Part shown: one piece after another, positions 1 through 8,697 of the stretch
Layout: each line of letters begins with the position of its first letter
How positions within the stretch are numbered: position 1 is the stretch's first letter
Origin: Parabacteroides faecis
GTDB taxonomy: Bacteria; Bacteroidota; Bacteroidia; Bacteroidales; Tannerellaceae
Length of the DNA stretch: 64,000 bases
Reading direction: 5' to 3'
NCBI RefSeq assembly: GCF_014647375.1
Contig: NZ_BMPB01000013.1
Location: 62,001 to 126,000 of the forward strand
Notes under the pieces: model-generated
Databases searched by the model: none
What the model was told of the DNA's origin: nothing
Seen by the model: only the letters and a program-made list of their open reading frames with translations
Made by a program: the position numbers and the translations under genes

Positions 1-660
1 GCATATAGCTTGTATAACGATCTGGCTATCGATCTGCATTTCATTCAGAAGAGGAAGTCTCTGAAAGTTATCGGTCTCGGATTTATACATATATAAAGAT
101 TGTCGGTCAGAGAAAAGAGGTTCTCCATCGTTCATTAATGTGATAATGGCTGGATAGAAATTGTTTTCAGCCGGATAAGTCCGGGAAGTGTTATCCGACG
201 GGTTGTACCGGACGATCCGGTTATAACCGATAAACCAGAGACTGTGGTTTTTGTCTTCTGTTACAGCGGAAAAAGACTCCGGTTCGTTTTGCCCGGGTGA
301 CAGCTGGAATGCATGAAAGGTATCTGTTTTGTAATCATAATAACAGGTTCCGCCGGCGGTAAAAACCCATATCTTGCCATCTGAACTTTCAAAAAGATTC
401 AGGATATGGTCGTTCGGCAAGCTATTCGGATTATATGAATTATGCCTATAGATTTTAAACGTATGCCCGTCGAAACGGTTCAGTCCGTCTTCCGTACCAA
501 ACCACATGAAACCCCGCTGATCCTGCAGTGAGCAATACACCGTATTATGCGATAATCCGTGCTTATTGTTGTAATGTCTGAAATGAGGGTTATTGGCAAC
601 TCCCGGCAAGCATTCCAACAATAGCCAAACATAGAAGATCAGCAGCGGTATTCTTTTCAT
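1..660 (-). CDS. Hybrid two-component system sensor (HTCS), N-terminal part only
   Basis: The minus strand is open from an ATG at 660 to the window edge (220 codons), so only the start of the protein is present. After a signal peptide (about residues 1-22) comes a periplasmic region with two-component-regulator propeller repeats. The family signature LSHNTVY followed by GFMWFGTEDGLNRFDG is visible at about residues 36-66. Proteins with this start in Bacteroidales are usually hybrid sensors that bind a glycan breakdown product in the periplasm and activate a nearby polysaccharide locus. The kinase, receiver and AraC-type parts would lie outside the window and are not seen. It is transcribed divergently from the glycan genes at 823-5186, which are its likely targets (inference). 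Confidence 0.85.
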   Translation of the reverse strand, partial: MKRIPLLIFYVWLLLECLPGVANNPHFRHYNNKHGLSHNTVYCSLQDQRGFMWFGTEDGLNRFDGHTFKIYRHNSYNPNSLPNDHILNLFESSDGKIWVFTAGGTCYYDYKTDTFHAFQLSPGQNEPESFSAVTEDKNHSLWFIGYNRIVRYNPSDNTSRTYPAENNFYPAIITLMNDGEPLFSDRQSLYMYKSETDNFQRLPLLNEMQIDSQIVIQAIC

Positions 661-688
661 ATCGAATAGTGATAGTGTTTCTCGAAGA

Positions 689-696
689 CAAAGCTA
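689..696 (-). promoter_or_regulatory. -7 element for the HTCS gene
   Basis: On the minus strand this reads TAGCTTTG, matching the Bacteroidetes TAnnTTTG -7 element, 29 bases upstream of the ATG at 660. No clear -33 element was identified. A 13-base palindrome, tcattctgaatga, lies at 729-741 in the same divergent gap and could be an operator. Confidence 0.5.
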
Positions 697-822
697 ATAA
701 ATAAAAAAGAGAAATAAACCAATAAAGATCATTCTGAATGATTATTGAAAGCTTATGCAGGAAAATTGAAAGTCCTTATACCTGAAAAACAGTTCCTTTG
801 CAATCATAAAAAACTACGTGCC

Positions 823-3345
823 ATGAAGAAATATACCTTATTATTATATATGGTGACTGCCGGTTTATTGTGTTCCTGCAGTCAGCAAAGTAAATATTTC
901 CAGCCGGAAAAGATCAACGAGCTGAGAGCTCCGGCCTATCCTTTGGTAACCATCGATCCTTATACGAGTGCCTGGTCATTTACGGATCAATTGAATGAAG
1001 ATAATGTACGGCACTGGACCGGGAAGCCTTTCCCTTTGGTCGGAGCATTGCGGGTAGATGGTAAAAGTTATCGTTTTATGGGGGTAGAAGAGACACCGAT
1101 GAAGTCAGTTTTACCTACGGCAGGAGCTGAGAAATGGGCCGCCTCTTACACAGAAAAGGAACCGGCAGGAAAGTGGAACCAACCGGATTTTAATGACGCT
1201 GCCTGGGAAAAAGGCCTGGCTGCTTTCGGAACTCCCGGGATGCCGAACCTTTCTACCGAATGGAACAGTAAGGATATATGGGTCAGACGCACCTTTGACC
1301 TGTCTCAGGATTATGCTGATGAAACCGTCATTCTCGATTACTCGCACGATGATATCTTTGAATTGTATATCAATGGGATCGAGGTCGTAAAAACGGATTA
1401 TTCATGGAAAAACAATGTATTGAAAGAATTACCGACCAATGTAAAAGCTACCCTTAAGCCGGGTAAAAACGTAATTGCTGCCCATTGCCATAATCGCGTG
1501 GGTGGCGGTTTCGTTGATTTTGGTCTGTTTGTGAAAGATAAAGTAAAGGATGTGTTCGACACTCCGGCTTTTCAGAAATCAGTCAATGTGTTGCCGACAC
1601 AAACTTATTATACGTTTGAGTGTGGTCCGGTACAATTGGATTTGATTTTTACTTCTCCTCTATTGCAGGATGACCTTCAACTGATGTCTACTCCTGTAAA
1701 CTATATCTCTTATCAGGTAAAAACTTTGGATGGCAAAGCACACGATGTGCAGATCTATATGGATGCTACTCCGCTTTGGGCAATGAACCTGCCGGGACAG
1801 GAAATGGACTTGTCTGTGTACCTGGGAGGTCCGGATAAGATAACGTATGCAAAAGTCGGAACTGTGGAACAGCCCGTTTTACAGAAAAAAGGCGATGATG
1901 TCCGTATCGACTGGGGATATTTCTATCTGGCATCGGATGTTAAACCGGAGCGTGCTATTTCTATGGGAGAATATCATAAGATAAAGAAACTGTTTGCCGA
2001 TAGAGGCTCTGTTTCATTAATGGGAGTCCCTAATTCGGAAATATCCGGAACAGAACCGGTAGTTGCCTATAGTGAGGATTTGGGTAAAGTATCTTCTTCC
2101 GCTGACGGTTTCCTTATGATCGGTTATGACGATCTGTATTCGATACAGTATTTTAAGGATAACCGGATGGGGTATTGGAAACAGAACGGAAAGGTCGATA
2201 TGATACAGGCTTTAGCCAAAGCAGGTAAAGATTATAATAAAGTAATGGAGCGTTGCCGTGCTTTTGATGTCGGGTTGATGAACGATGCAGAAAATGCCGG
2301 AGGTCAGAAGTATGCCGCTCTTTGTGCATTGGCCTACCGTCAGGCAATAGCTGCACATAAACTGGTAAATGATAAGGACGGTAACCTGTTGTTCCTTTCT
2401 AAAGAGAATTTCAGCAACGGTTCGATCGGGACGGTCGATATCACTTATCCTTCTGCTCCTTTGTTTTTGATTTATAACCCTGATCTATTGAAGGGTATGA
2501 TGAATCCGATTTTTTATTATAGTGAGAGCGGACAGTGGAATAAACCTTTTGCCGCCCATGATGTAGGTACTTATCCGGTCGCAAACGGTCAGACTTATGG
2601 CGGTGATATGCCGGTGGAGGAAACCGGTAATATGCTGATACTAACGACAGCCATAGCCCAGCGGGAAGGAAATGCCGAATACGCGAAGAAACATTGGGAT
2701 GTGTTGACTACCTGGGCGAATTATTTATTGAAGGAAGGGCTGGATCCCGAGAACCAGCTTTGTACGGATGACTTTGCCGGTCATTTTGCCCATAACGCCA
2801 ACCTCTCTATCAAAGCGATCATGGGAATAGCCGGATACGGAAAACTGGCCGGCATGCTGGGTGATCAGGTTACTGCCGACAAATATATGGCTGCTGCTAA
2901 GGATATGGCCATTAAGTGGGTTGTTATGGCAGACGATGGCGATCATTACCGGTTGACATTTGACCAGCCGGGAACCTGGAGCCAGAAATACAATCTGGTG
3001 TGGGATAAATTGTTGGGATTAAACATCTTCCCGGATGAAGTGGTTGATCGGGAAATAGCCTATTATCTGACCCGGCAAAATACATACGGTCTGCCGCTGG
3101 ATAGTCGTAAAACTTATACGAAATCGGATTGGATCATCTGGTCTGCCTGCCTGGCAAAAGACAGAAATACATTCGACCGGCTTGTCTCTCCGGTGTATAA
3201 ATATGCCGGTGAAACAACCACCCGTATGCCGCTTAGCGACTGGCATGAAACAACGGACGGTAACTCTGTCGGTTTCCGTGCCCGTTCGGTTGTCGGTGGT
3301 TATTTTATGAAGATGCTTGAAAATAAGATGAATAAAAACAAATAA
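823..3345 (+). CDS. DUF4965/DUF5127/DUF1793 glutaminase-like lipoprotein
   Basis: An 840-residue exported protein of the GtaA-type family found in Bacteroidetes glycan loci; the true substrate is not known. The start is taken at ATG 823 rather than the upstream in-frame TTG at 745, because residues 1-19 then form a lipoprotein signal ending LLCSC with Cys19 as the lipidated residue. The N-terminal DUF4964-like segment (RAPAYPLVTIDPYTSAWS) is followed by an inserted beta-sandwich, galactose-binding-like stretch at about residues 106-241, then the DUF5127/DUF4965 region and an alpha-helical, (alpha/alpha)6-like C-terminal half. It is followed after 29 bases by a GH2 gene, so the two are probably co-transcribed and act on one glycan outside the cytoplasm. 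Confidence 0.85.
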   Translation: MKKYTLLLYMVTAGLLCSCSQQSKYFQPEKINELRAPAYPLVTIDPYTSAWSFTDQLNEDNVRHWTGKPFPLVGALRVDGKSYRFMGVEETPMKSVLPTAGAEKWAASYTEKEPAGKWNQPDFNDAAWEKGLAAFGTPGMPNLSTEWNSKDIWVRRTFDLSQDYADETVILDYSHDDIFELYINGIEVVKTDYSWKNNVLKELPTNVKATLKPGKNVIAAHCHNRVGGGFVDFGLFVKDKVKDVFDTPAFQKSVNVLPTQTYYTFECGPVQLDLIFTSPLLQDDLQLMSTPVNYISYQVKTLDGKAHDVQIYMDATPLWAMNLPGQEMDLSVYLGGPDKITYAKVGTVEQPVLQKKGDDVRIDWGYFYLASDVKPERAISMGEYHKIKKLFADRGSVSLMGVPNSEISGTEPVVAYSEDLGKVSSSADGFLMIGYDDLYSIQYFKDNRMGYWKQNGKVDMIQALAKAGKDYNKVMERCRAFDVGLMNDAENAGGQKYAALCALAYRQAIAAHKLVNDKDGNLLFLSKENFSNGSIGTVDITYPSAPLFLIYNPDLLKGMMNPIFYYSESGQWNKPFAAHDVGTYPVANGQTYGGDMPVEETGNMLILTTAIAQREGNAEYAKKHWDVLTTWANYLLKEGLDPENQLCTDDFAGHFAHNANLSIKAIMGIAGYGKLAGMLGDQVTADKYMAAAKDMAIKWVVMADDGDHYRLTFDQPGTWSQKYNLVWDKLLGLNIFPDEVVDREIAYYLTRQNTYGLPLDSRKTYTKSDWIIWSACLAKDRNTFDRLVSPVYKYAGETTTRMPLSDWHETTDGNSVGFRARSVVGGYFMKMLENKMNKNK

Positions 3346-3374
3346 ACGAAATAGTAACTTTAATATTCACGAAC

Positions 3375-5186
3375 ATGAAAAAAACATTATTGGTATGTTG
3401 TGCTTTGGCACTAACCGTGTGTGCCCAGGCCCAATGGAAGCCGGCAGGTGACAAGATCAAGACGAAATGGGCGGAACAGATCAACCCTAAAAATGTATTG
3501 CCCGAGTATCCCCGTCCGCAACTGGAACGTACGGATTGGGTAAATCTGAACGGAGAGTGGGAATATGCTATTAAACCGAAGGGAGAGGTCGAACCGCAGG
3601 CGTTTGACGGGAATATACTGGTTCCTTTTGCCATAGAATCATCTCTGTCGGGTGTTCAGAAAGAAGTGGGAGATGCCAATGAGCTGTGGTATAAACGGAC
3701 TTTTTCGGTACCGGCTAACTGGAAGAATAAAGATATTGTACTTAATTTCGGTGCTGTGGACTGGAAAGCGGATGTATTTATCAATGATGTCCTGATCGGT
3801 TCCCACCAGGGAGGCTTTACCCCGTTCTCATTTAATATCACTCCTTATCTGAACGGAAAGAGTAACCAGAAATTGGTTGTCCGTGTCTGGGACCCGAGTG
3901 ACAAAGGATACCAGCCGAGAGGTAAACAGACTTCTAATCCGGAAGGTATCTGGTATACTCCGGTAACAGGTATCTGGCAGACTGTATGGATCGAACCGGT
4001 AGCTACTAATCATATTACTTCCGTTAAATCGATTCCGAACATTGACAATGGAACGATGAATGTAACGGTCGGTACTTCTATGCCTTGTAATACCTCTATT
4101 GTTGAAGTTAAGCTGATGGACAAGGGCCAGGTGGTTGCTTCTGCGAAAGGTATCCAGGGGAAAGAACTTCGTTTGGCCGTACAGAATCCGACTCTTTGGG
4201 ATACAACCAATCCGTATCTGTATGACATGAAAGTCTCTTTGGTTAAAGATGGTAAAGTACTGGATGATGTAAAATCATACACTGCTTTCCGTAAGATTTC
4301 TGCTAAGAGAGATGCAAACGGCGTTATGCGTATGCAGCTGAACAATAAGAATTTATTCCATTATGGTCCGCTTGATCAGGGATGGTGGCCTGACGGCTTA
4401 TATACTGCTCCGACCGATGAGGCATTGCTTTATGATATTATCAAAACAAAAGAATGGGGATTCAATATGATCCGTAAACACGTAAAAGTAGAACCGTCAC
4501 GTTGGTATTATCATTGCGATAAAGAAGGTATCCTGGTTTGGCAGGATATGCCGAGCGGTGATATGGGTAACCAGTGGGCTCCTCATACTTATAACGGCGG
4601 AACAGATAAGGAGCGTTCTTCCGCTTCGATCGCAAACTATTATCAGGAATGGAAAGAAATCATGGACCTGTGCGTTTCTCACCCTTCTATAGTCGTATGG
4701 GTTCCTTTCAATGAAGCATGGGGACAGTTCGATACTGAAAAGGTTGCTGAATGGACAAAGAATTACGATCCTTCCCGTCTGGTAAATCCGGCTAGTGGAG
4801 GTAACCACCGTGCCTGCGGAGATATTCTCGACCTGCATAACTATCCGGGTCCGAACATGTTCCTGTATGATCCGCAGCGGGTAACAGTATTGGGAGAATA
4901 CGGTGGTATCGGTTTGCCTTTGGAAAACCATTTGTGGTGGAATAAACGTAACTGGGGATATGTTCAGTTCAAGAACAGCGATGAGGTTACTGCAGAATAT
5001 GTAAAATATGCTAATGAACTGAAAGATATGGTAGACCGTGGTTTCTCTGCAGCCGTTTACACTCAGACCACAGATGTGGAAGGCGAAGTGAATGGTTTGA
5101 TGACCTACGACCGCAAGGAGATCAAGATCAACGAAGCTGCCGTGAAGAAAGCGAACCAGGCGGTGATCAACCAGTTGTCAAAGTAA
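3375..5186 (+). CDS. Glycoside hydrolase family 2 protein
   Basis: A 603-residue exported enzyme with a type I signal peptide (residues 1-19, cut near AQA-QW). Domain order is the GH2 sugar-binding jelly roll (about 40-205), immunoglobulin-like domain (about 210-305) and TIM barrel (about 310-600). The expected acid/base is Glu447 in FNEAWG and the expected nucleophile Glu508 in LGEYGG, so the active site looks intact. It is much shorter than LacZ-type enzymes (about 1000 residues) because it lacks their C-terminal domains. The sugar released (galactose, glucuronic acid, mannose or other) cannot be told from the sequence. It lies directly downstream of the DUF4965 gene and divergent from the sensor at 1-660. 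Confidence 0.88.
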   Translation: MKKTLLVCCALALTVCAQAQWKPAGDKIKTKWAEQINPKNVLPEYPRPQLERTDWVNLNGEWEYAIKPKGEVEPQAFDGNILVPFAIESSLSGVQKEVGDANELWYKRTFSVPANWKNKDIVLNFGAVDWKADVFINDVLIGSHQGGFTPFSFNITPYLNGKSNQKLVVRVWDPSDKGYQPRGKQTSNPEGIWYTPVTGIWQTVWIEPVATNHITSVKSIPNIDNGTMNVTVGTSMPCNTSIVEVKLMDKGQVVASAKGIQGKELRLAVQNPTLWDTTNPYLYDMKVSLVKDGKVLDDVKSYTAFRKISAKRDANGVMRMQLNNKNLFHYGPLDQGWWPDGLYTAPTDEALLYDIIKTKEWGFNMIRKHVKVEPSRWYYHCDKEGILVWQDMPSGDMGNQWAPHTYNGGTDKERSSASIANYYQEWKEIMDLCVSHPSIVVWVPFNEAWGQFDTEKVAEWTKNYDPSRLVNPASGGNHRACGDILDLHNYPGPNMFLYDPQRVTVLGEYGGIGLPLENHLWWNKRNWGYVQFKNSDEVTAEYVKYANELKDMVDRGFSAAVYTQTTDVEGEVNGLMTYDRKEIKINEAAVKKANQAVINQLSK

Positions 5187-5229
5187 ATATTTAACCAGAA
5201 CAAGTAATATTTGTTTAGCAGATAGATTT

Positions 5230-5262
5230 TGTCCCTATGCCTCTTTTGCAGGTGTAGGGACA
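5230..5262 (+). terminator. Possible terminator hairpin after the GH2 gene
   Basis: An 8-bp inverted repeat, tgtcccta (5230-5237) and tagggaca (5255-5262), encloses a loop that can pair again (tgc/gca). Only a weak T-rich stretch follows, so termination strength is uncertain. Confidence 0.35.
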
Positions 5263-5287
5263 TCTTGTGTAAATCAATTAAAATAAG

Positions 5288-5295
5288 TACATTTG
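5288..5295 (+). promoter_or_regulatory. -7 element for the DUF4290-murA-rimM run
   Basis: TACATTTG matches TAnnTTTG and sits 14 bases before the ATG at 5310. A TTG in cttgtg about 20 bases upstream could serve as the -33 element. Confidence 0.5.
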
Positions 5296-5309
5296 CCGGA
5301 TAAACGAAT

Positions 5310-5915
5310 ATGATAATGAAATATAATACAGAAGAAAAGAAATTGGCTATGCCCGAATACGGACGCAATATCCAGAATATGGTAGACTATTGTGTTGCAA
5401 TAGAGGACAGGGAAGAACGCAAGCGTTGCGCCAATACAATAATCAACATCATGGGAAATATGTTTCCCCATCTGCGTGATGTGAACGACTTCAAACACAT
5501 TTTATGGGATCATCTGGCTATCATGTCCGATTTTAAACTGGACATCGATTATCCTTATGAAATCGTGAAGAAAGAGAACCTGTATGCCCGTCCTCCGCGG
5601 ATCCCGTATAACAATAACCGTATCCGTTACCGTCATTACGGGAGAACACTGGAACTGATGATCCGTAAAGCTACGGAGCTGGAACCGGGCGTTGAAAAAG
5701 ATCAGCTCATCAAGTTGCTGGCAACCCAGATGAAGAAATCGTTCCTTACCTGGAACAAGGAGTCGGTTGACGACCGTAAGATATTCAAAGACCTCGATGA
5801 ATTGTCGGAAGGACAGATCGTGTTGAGCGAAGAGGTACATAAACTGACGGAAAGCCGCGATATCCTGGCCCGGAATAATACGAACAAAAAGAATTATCCC
5901 CGTAAAAGCCGATGA
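5310..5915 (+). CDS. DUF4290 family protein
   Basis: A 201-residue soluble protein of a family restricted to Bacteroidetes and almost always found directly upstream of murA. No signal peptide or membrane segment is visible. The sequence is charged and helical with a basic C-terminus (KKNYPRKSR). No catalytic motif is recognised and the function is unknown. Its stop overlaps the murA start by four bases (ATGA at 5912-5915), which indicates translational coupling and suggests a link to peptidoglycan precursor synthesis or its control (inference). Confidence 0.85.
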   Translation: MIMKYNTEEKKLAMPEYGRNIQNMVDYCVAIEDREERKRCANTIINIMGNMFPHLRDVNDFKHILWDHLAIMSDFKLDIDYPYEIVKKENLYARPPRIPYNNNRIRYRHYGRTLELMIRKATELEPGVEKDQLIKLLATQMKKSFLTWNKESVDDRKIFKDLDELSEGQIVLSEEVHKLTESRDILARNNTNKKNYPRKSR

Positions 5916-7216
5916 GTTCATTTGTTATAGAAGGTGGTTATAAGTTATCCGGCGAGATCACTCCGCAAGGTGCCAAGAACGAGGCATTGGAAGTGATTTG
6001 TGCTGTTTTGCTGACTCCGGAGAAAGTAACGATCCATAATGTACCCGATATCCTGGATGTGAACAACCTCATTCAGCTTTTGCGTGACATGCAGGTGAAA
6101 GTGGAACATCCGGCAGCCGATACCTATACGTTCCAGGCTGATAATATCGATCTGGATTATCTGAATACGGATGATTTCCTGCGTAAAAGCGGATCGTTAC
6201 GTGGTTCGGTCATGATCGTCGGACCGTTGGTTGCCCGCTTCGGCAAGGCATTGATCCCGAAACCGGGTGGCGACAAGATCGGACGCCGTCGTCTGGATAC
6301 CCACTTTGTCGGTATACAGAAGCTCGGTGCCTGCTTTAGCTATGATGCCGAACGTCAGTTATACGAGATCGAAGCGAAGCGTCTCAAAGGAGCCTATATG
6401 CTGCTGGACGAAGCTTCGGTAACCGGTACGGCCAATATCCTGATGGCTGCCGTGCTGGCAGAAGGTACTACCACCATTTATAACGCAGCCTGCGAACCCT
6501 ATTTGCAACAGCTGTCATCCATGCTCAACCGGATGGGGGCTAATATATCGGGAGTAGGCTCGAACCTGCTAACCATCGAAGGTGTCGACTCTCTAGGAGG
6601 AACTACCCATACTATTTTGCCGGATATGATCGAAGTCGGCAGTTTTATCGGTATGGCAGCCATGACCGCTTCCGACATCACCATAAAAAATACCGGATAT
6701 GAGATGTTGGGAATTATTCCCGAATCATTCCGCCGCCTGGGTATCACAGTCGAACAGATCGGCGACGATATCCATATCCCTACACACGATTCATACGAAA
6801 TAGATACCTTTATCGACGGTTCTATCATGACCATTGCCGATGCTCCCTGGCCGGGACTTACTCCCGACTTGCTGAGTGTTCTCCTGGTCGTAGCTACACA
6901 ATCCGTAGGCAGTGTGCTGATTCATCAGAAGATGTTTGAAAGCCGCCTGTTCTTTGTGGATAAGCTGATCGACATGGGAGCTCAGATCATTCTTTGTGAT
7001 CCGCACCGTGCTACGGTGATCGGTTTGGGCAACCGTTTCAAACTGCGTGGTTCCAATATGGTTTCTCCGGATATCCGTGCCGGCATAGCCTTGTTGATCG
7101 CTGCAATGAGTGCGGAAGGAACCAGCCATATCCATAATATCGATCAGATCGACCGCGGATATCAGAATATCGATAAACGTTTGAATAACATAGGAGCCCG
7201 TATTACCCGGCTCTGA
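5912..7216 (+). CDS. murA: UDP-N-acetylglucosamine 1-carboxyvinyltransferase MurA
   Basis: A 434-residue cytoplasmic enzyme that transfers enolpyruvate from PEP to UDP-GlcNAc, the first committed step of peptidoglycan synthesis. The start SFVIEGGYKLSGEI, the phosphate-binding region around GSLRGSVMIVGPL and the glycine-rich active loop PKPGGDKIGRRRLDTH are typical. In Escherichia coli MurA this loop carries Cys115, the residue alkylated by fosfomycin. Here the aligned residue is Asp121 (codon GAC at 6272-6274), a substitution known to keep activity but give fosfomycin insensitivity. Length is normal for the family. It is coupled to DUF4290 upstream and followed after 11 bases by rimM. Confidence 0.96.
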   Translation: MSSFVIEGGYKLSGEITPQGAKNEALEVICAVLLTPEKVTIHNVPDILDVNNLIQLLRDMQVKVEHPAADTYTFQADNIDLDYLNTDDFLRKSGSLRGSVMIVGPLVARFGKALIPKPGGDKIGRRRLDTHFVGIQKLGACFSYDAERQLYEIEAKRLKGAYMLLDEASVTGTANILMAAVLAEGTTTIYNAACEPYLQQLSSMLNRMGANISGVGSNLLTIEGVDSLGGTTHTILPDMIEVGSFIGMAAMTASDITIKNTGYEMLGIIPESFRRLGITVEQIGDDIHIPTHDSYEIDTFIDGSIMTIADAPWPGLTPDLLSVLLVVATQSVGSVLIHQKMFESRLFFVDKLIDMGAQIILCDPHRATVIGLGNRFKLRGSNMVSPDIRAGIALLIAAMSAEGTSHIHNIDQIDRGYQNIDKRLNNIGARITRL

Positions 7217-7227
7217 TATTTCCTGTT

Positions 7228-7749
7228 ATGATAAGAAAAGAAGAAGTTTTTAAGATCGGGCAGTTTGCCAAACCTCACGGGATAAAGGGAGAGATCTCGC
7301 TGGTGACGAACTGCGACTTGTTTGATGATGTAGAAGACCCTTGTATCGTTTGTGAGATGGATGGTATCCTGGTCCCTTTCTTTATCGAGGAGTACCGTTA
7401 TAAGACCGATACTGTCATGCTGGTAAAGCTTGAAAATATAAATGATGAGAAAGCTGCCCGTGAATTTACGAACCGTGAAGTCTTTTTCCCGTTGGAAGAT
7501 GTGGATGAAGACGACCTGGTAGGCGATATGTCGTGGGATAGTTTTATCGGATATACTGTCATCGACGAGCAACACGGGGAACTGGGTAAGATCACTGATG
7601 TGGATGAAACGACAATCAACGTTCTTTTGCAGATCGACCATAAAGGCAACGAAATACTCCTTCCGGCTGCCGAGGAGTTGATAACGGCTGCAGATCATGA
7701 AAATAAAACACTCCGGGTTTCCGTTCCCGAAGGTCTGCTTGATTTATAA
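7228..7749 (+). CDS. rimM: Ribosome maturation factor RimM
   Basis: A 173-residue protein that helps assemble the 30S subunit head, binding S19. The N-terminal RimM beta-barrel begins IGQFAKPHGIKGEIS, and the C-terminal PRC-barrel-like half contains GYTVIDEQHGELGKI and LLPAAEELI. Length is typical. It lies 11 bases after murA in the same direction and is probably in that transcript. In Bacteroidales rimM is placed here rather than in the rpsP-trmD-rplS operon of proteobacteria. Confidence 0.93.
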   Translation: MIRKEEVFKIGQFAKPHGIKGEISLVTNCDLFDDVEDPCIVCEMDGILVPFFIEEYRYKTDTVMLVKLENINDEKAAREFTNREVFFPLEDVDEDDLVGDMSWDSFIGYTVIDEQHGELGKITDVDETTINVLLQIDHKGNEILLPAAEELITAADHENKTLRVSVPEGLLDL

Positions 7750-7795
7750 TAACGTTAATTAGAGTAAACAATGCCCGTGTAGATACGGTTTTTGT

Positions 7796-7803
7796 TACTT
7801 TTG
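7796..7803 (+). promoter_or_regulatory. -7 element before the M23 peptidase gene
   Basis: TACTTTTG fits TAnnTTTG and lies 17 bases before the ATG at 7821. It could start a transcript for the M23 peptidase, dxr and rseP run. Confidence 0.45.
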
Positions 7804-7820
7804 CGTTTTAACATAAAAAC

Positions 7821-8693
7821 ATGGCACGAAAACAACGAAAGAACAATAAGAAATCATTCTGGCACCGGATCAGGTTCAAATACAAGCTGTCTTTTTTCAA
7901 TGAAACGACGCTGGAAGAAGTATGGTCTTTCCGTTTGTCACAGCTCTCGGCTTTTCTTACGCTTGCCTTGTTTGCTTTTATGTTGGTGGGGATAACTGCG
8001 TTGATTATTATTAAAACACCGATACGAAATTATTTACCGGGTTACCTGGATGTAGAAATACGTAAGGAGATCATGCAGAATGCACTGCGTGCCGATTCAC
8101 TGGAGCGGATGATGTCCATCCAGTCGCTTTATCTGGAAAATGTAGCCGGTATCCTGTCCGGTACGATCGAGCTGGATTCTATCCGTCAGATTGATTCCCT
8201 GGCCCATGTGGATGCAAACTACGAAATACCCCGCAGTAAGTCGGAAGAAAAGTTTGTCAAGAGTTTTGAGGAAGAAGAAAAATATAACCTGACGGTGCTG
8301 AATCCGAATCCGGTTCCTACAGACGGGATCTTTTTCTATAAACCTGTCAACGGCGTGGTATCTTCGCATTATGAAGCAGATGCCCGTCATTTCGGTGTAG
8401 ACCTCGTGGCGGCTCCGAAAGAAAGCGTACTGGCGACATTGGACGGTACGGTGGTATTTACCGGATTTGATCCTAATTTCGGGAATGTGATCCAGTTGCA
8501 ACACAAGAACGGATTCCTTTCCGTTTATAAACATAATGAATTATTGCTGAAAGAGATTGGCGACCACGTGGTAGCCGGCGAAGCGATTGCTTTGGTGGGA
8601 AACACGGGGAAACTGTCTACCGGCCCGCATCTCCATTTCGAGTTGTGGTATAAAGGTACTCCGGTCAATCCTGAAGAATATATAGCTTTTTAA
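7821..8693 (+). CDS. Membrane-anchored M23 family peptidase
   Basis: A 290-residue protein with a basic cytoplasmic tail, one membrane segment at about residues 47-69, a periplasmic linker with coiled-coil tendency, and a C-terminal LytM/M23 domain. The zinc ligands are intact: His190 and Asp194 in HFGVD, and His270/His272 in HLHFELW. It should therefore be an active peptidoglycan endopeptidase or a direct activator, unlike the degenerate EnvC/NlpD type. It is followed four bases later by dxr. The neighbourhood (murA, M23, rseP) is envelope-related. Confidence 0.9.
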   Translation: MARKQRKNNKKSFWHRIRFKYKLSFFNETTLEEVWSFRLSQLSAFLTLALFAFMLVGITALIIIKTPIRNYLPGYLDVEIRKEIMQNALRADSLERMMSIQSLYLENVAGILSGTIELDSIRQIDSLAHVDANYEIPRSKSEEKFVKSFEEEEKYNLTVLNPNPVPTDGIFFYKPVNGVVSSHYEADARHFGVDLVAAPKESVLATLDGTVVFTGFDPNFGNVIQLQHKNGFLSVYKHNELLLKEIGDHVVAGEAIALVGNTGKLSTGPHLHFELWYKGTPVNPEEYIAF

Positions 8694-8697
8694 ATCG

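Noticed and set aside
745-822. TTG start extending the DUF4965 protein by 26 residues
   Set aside because: The extension hides the lipoprotein signal that begins at ATG 823.
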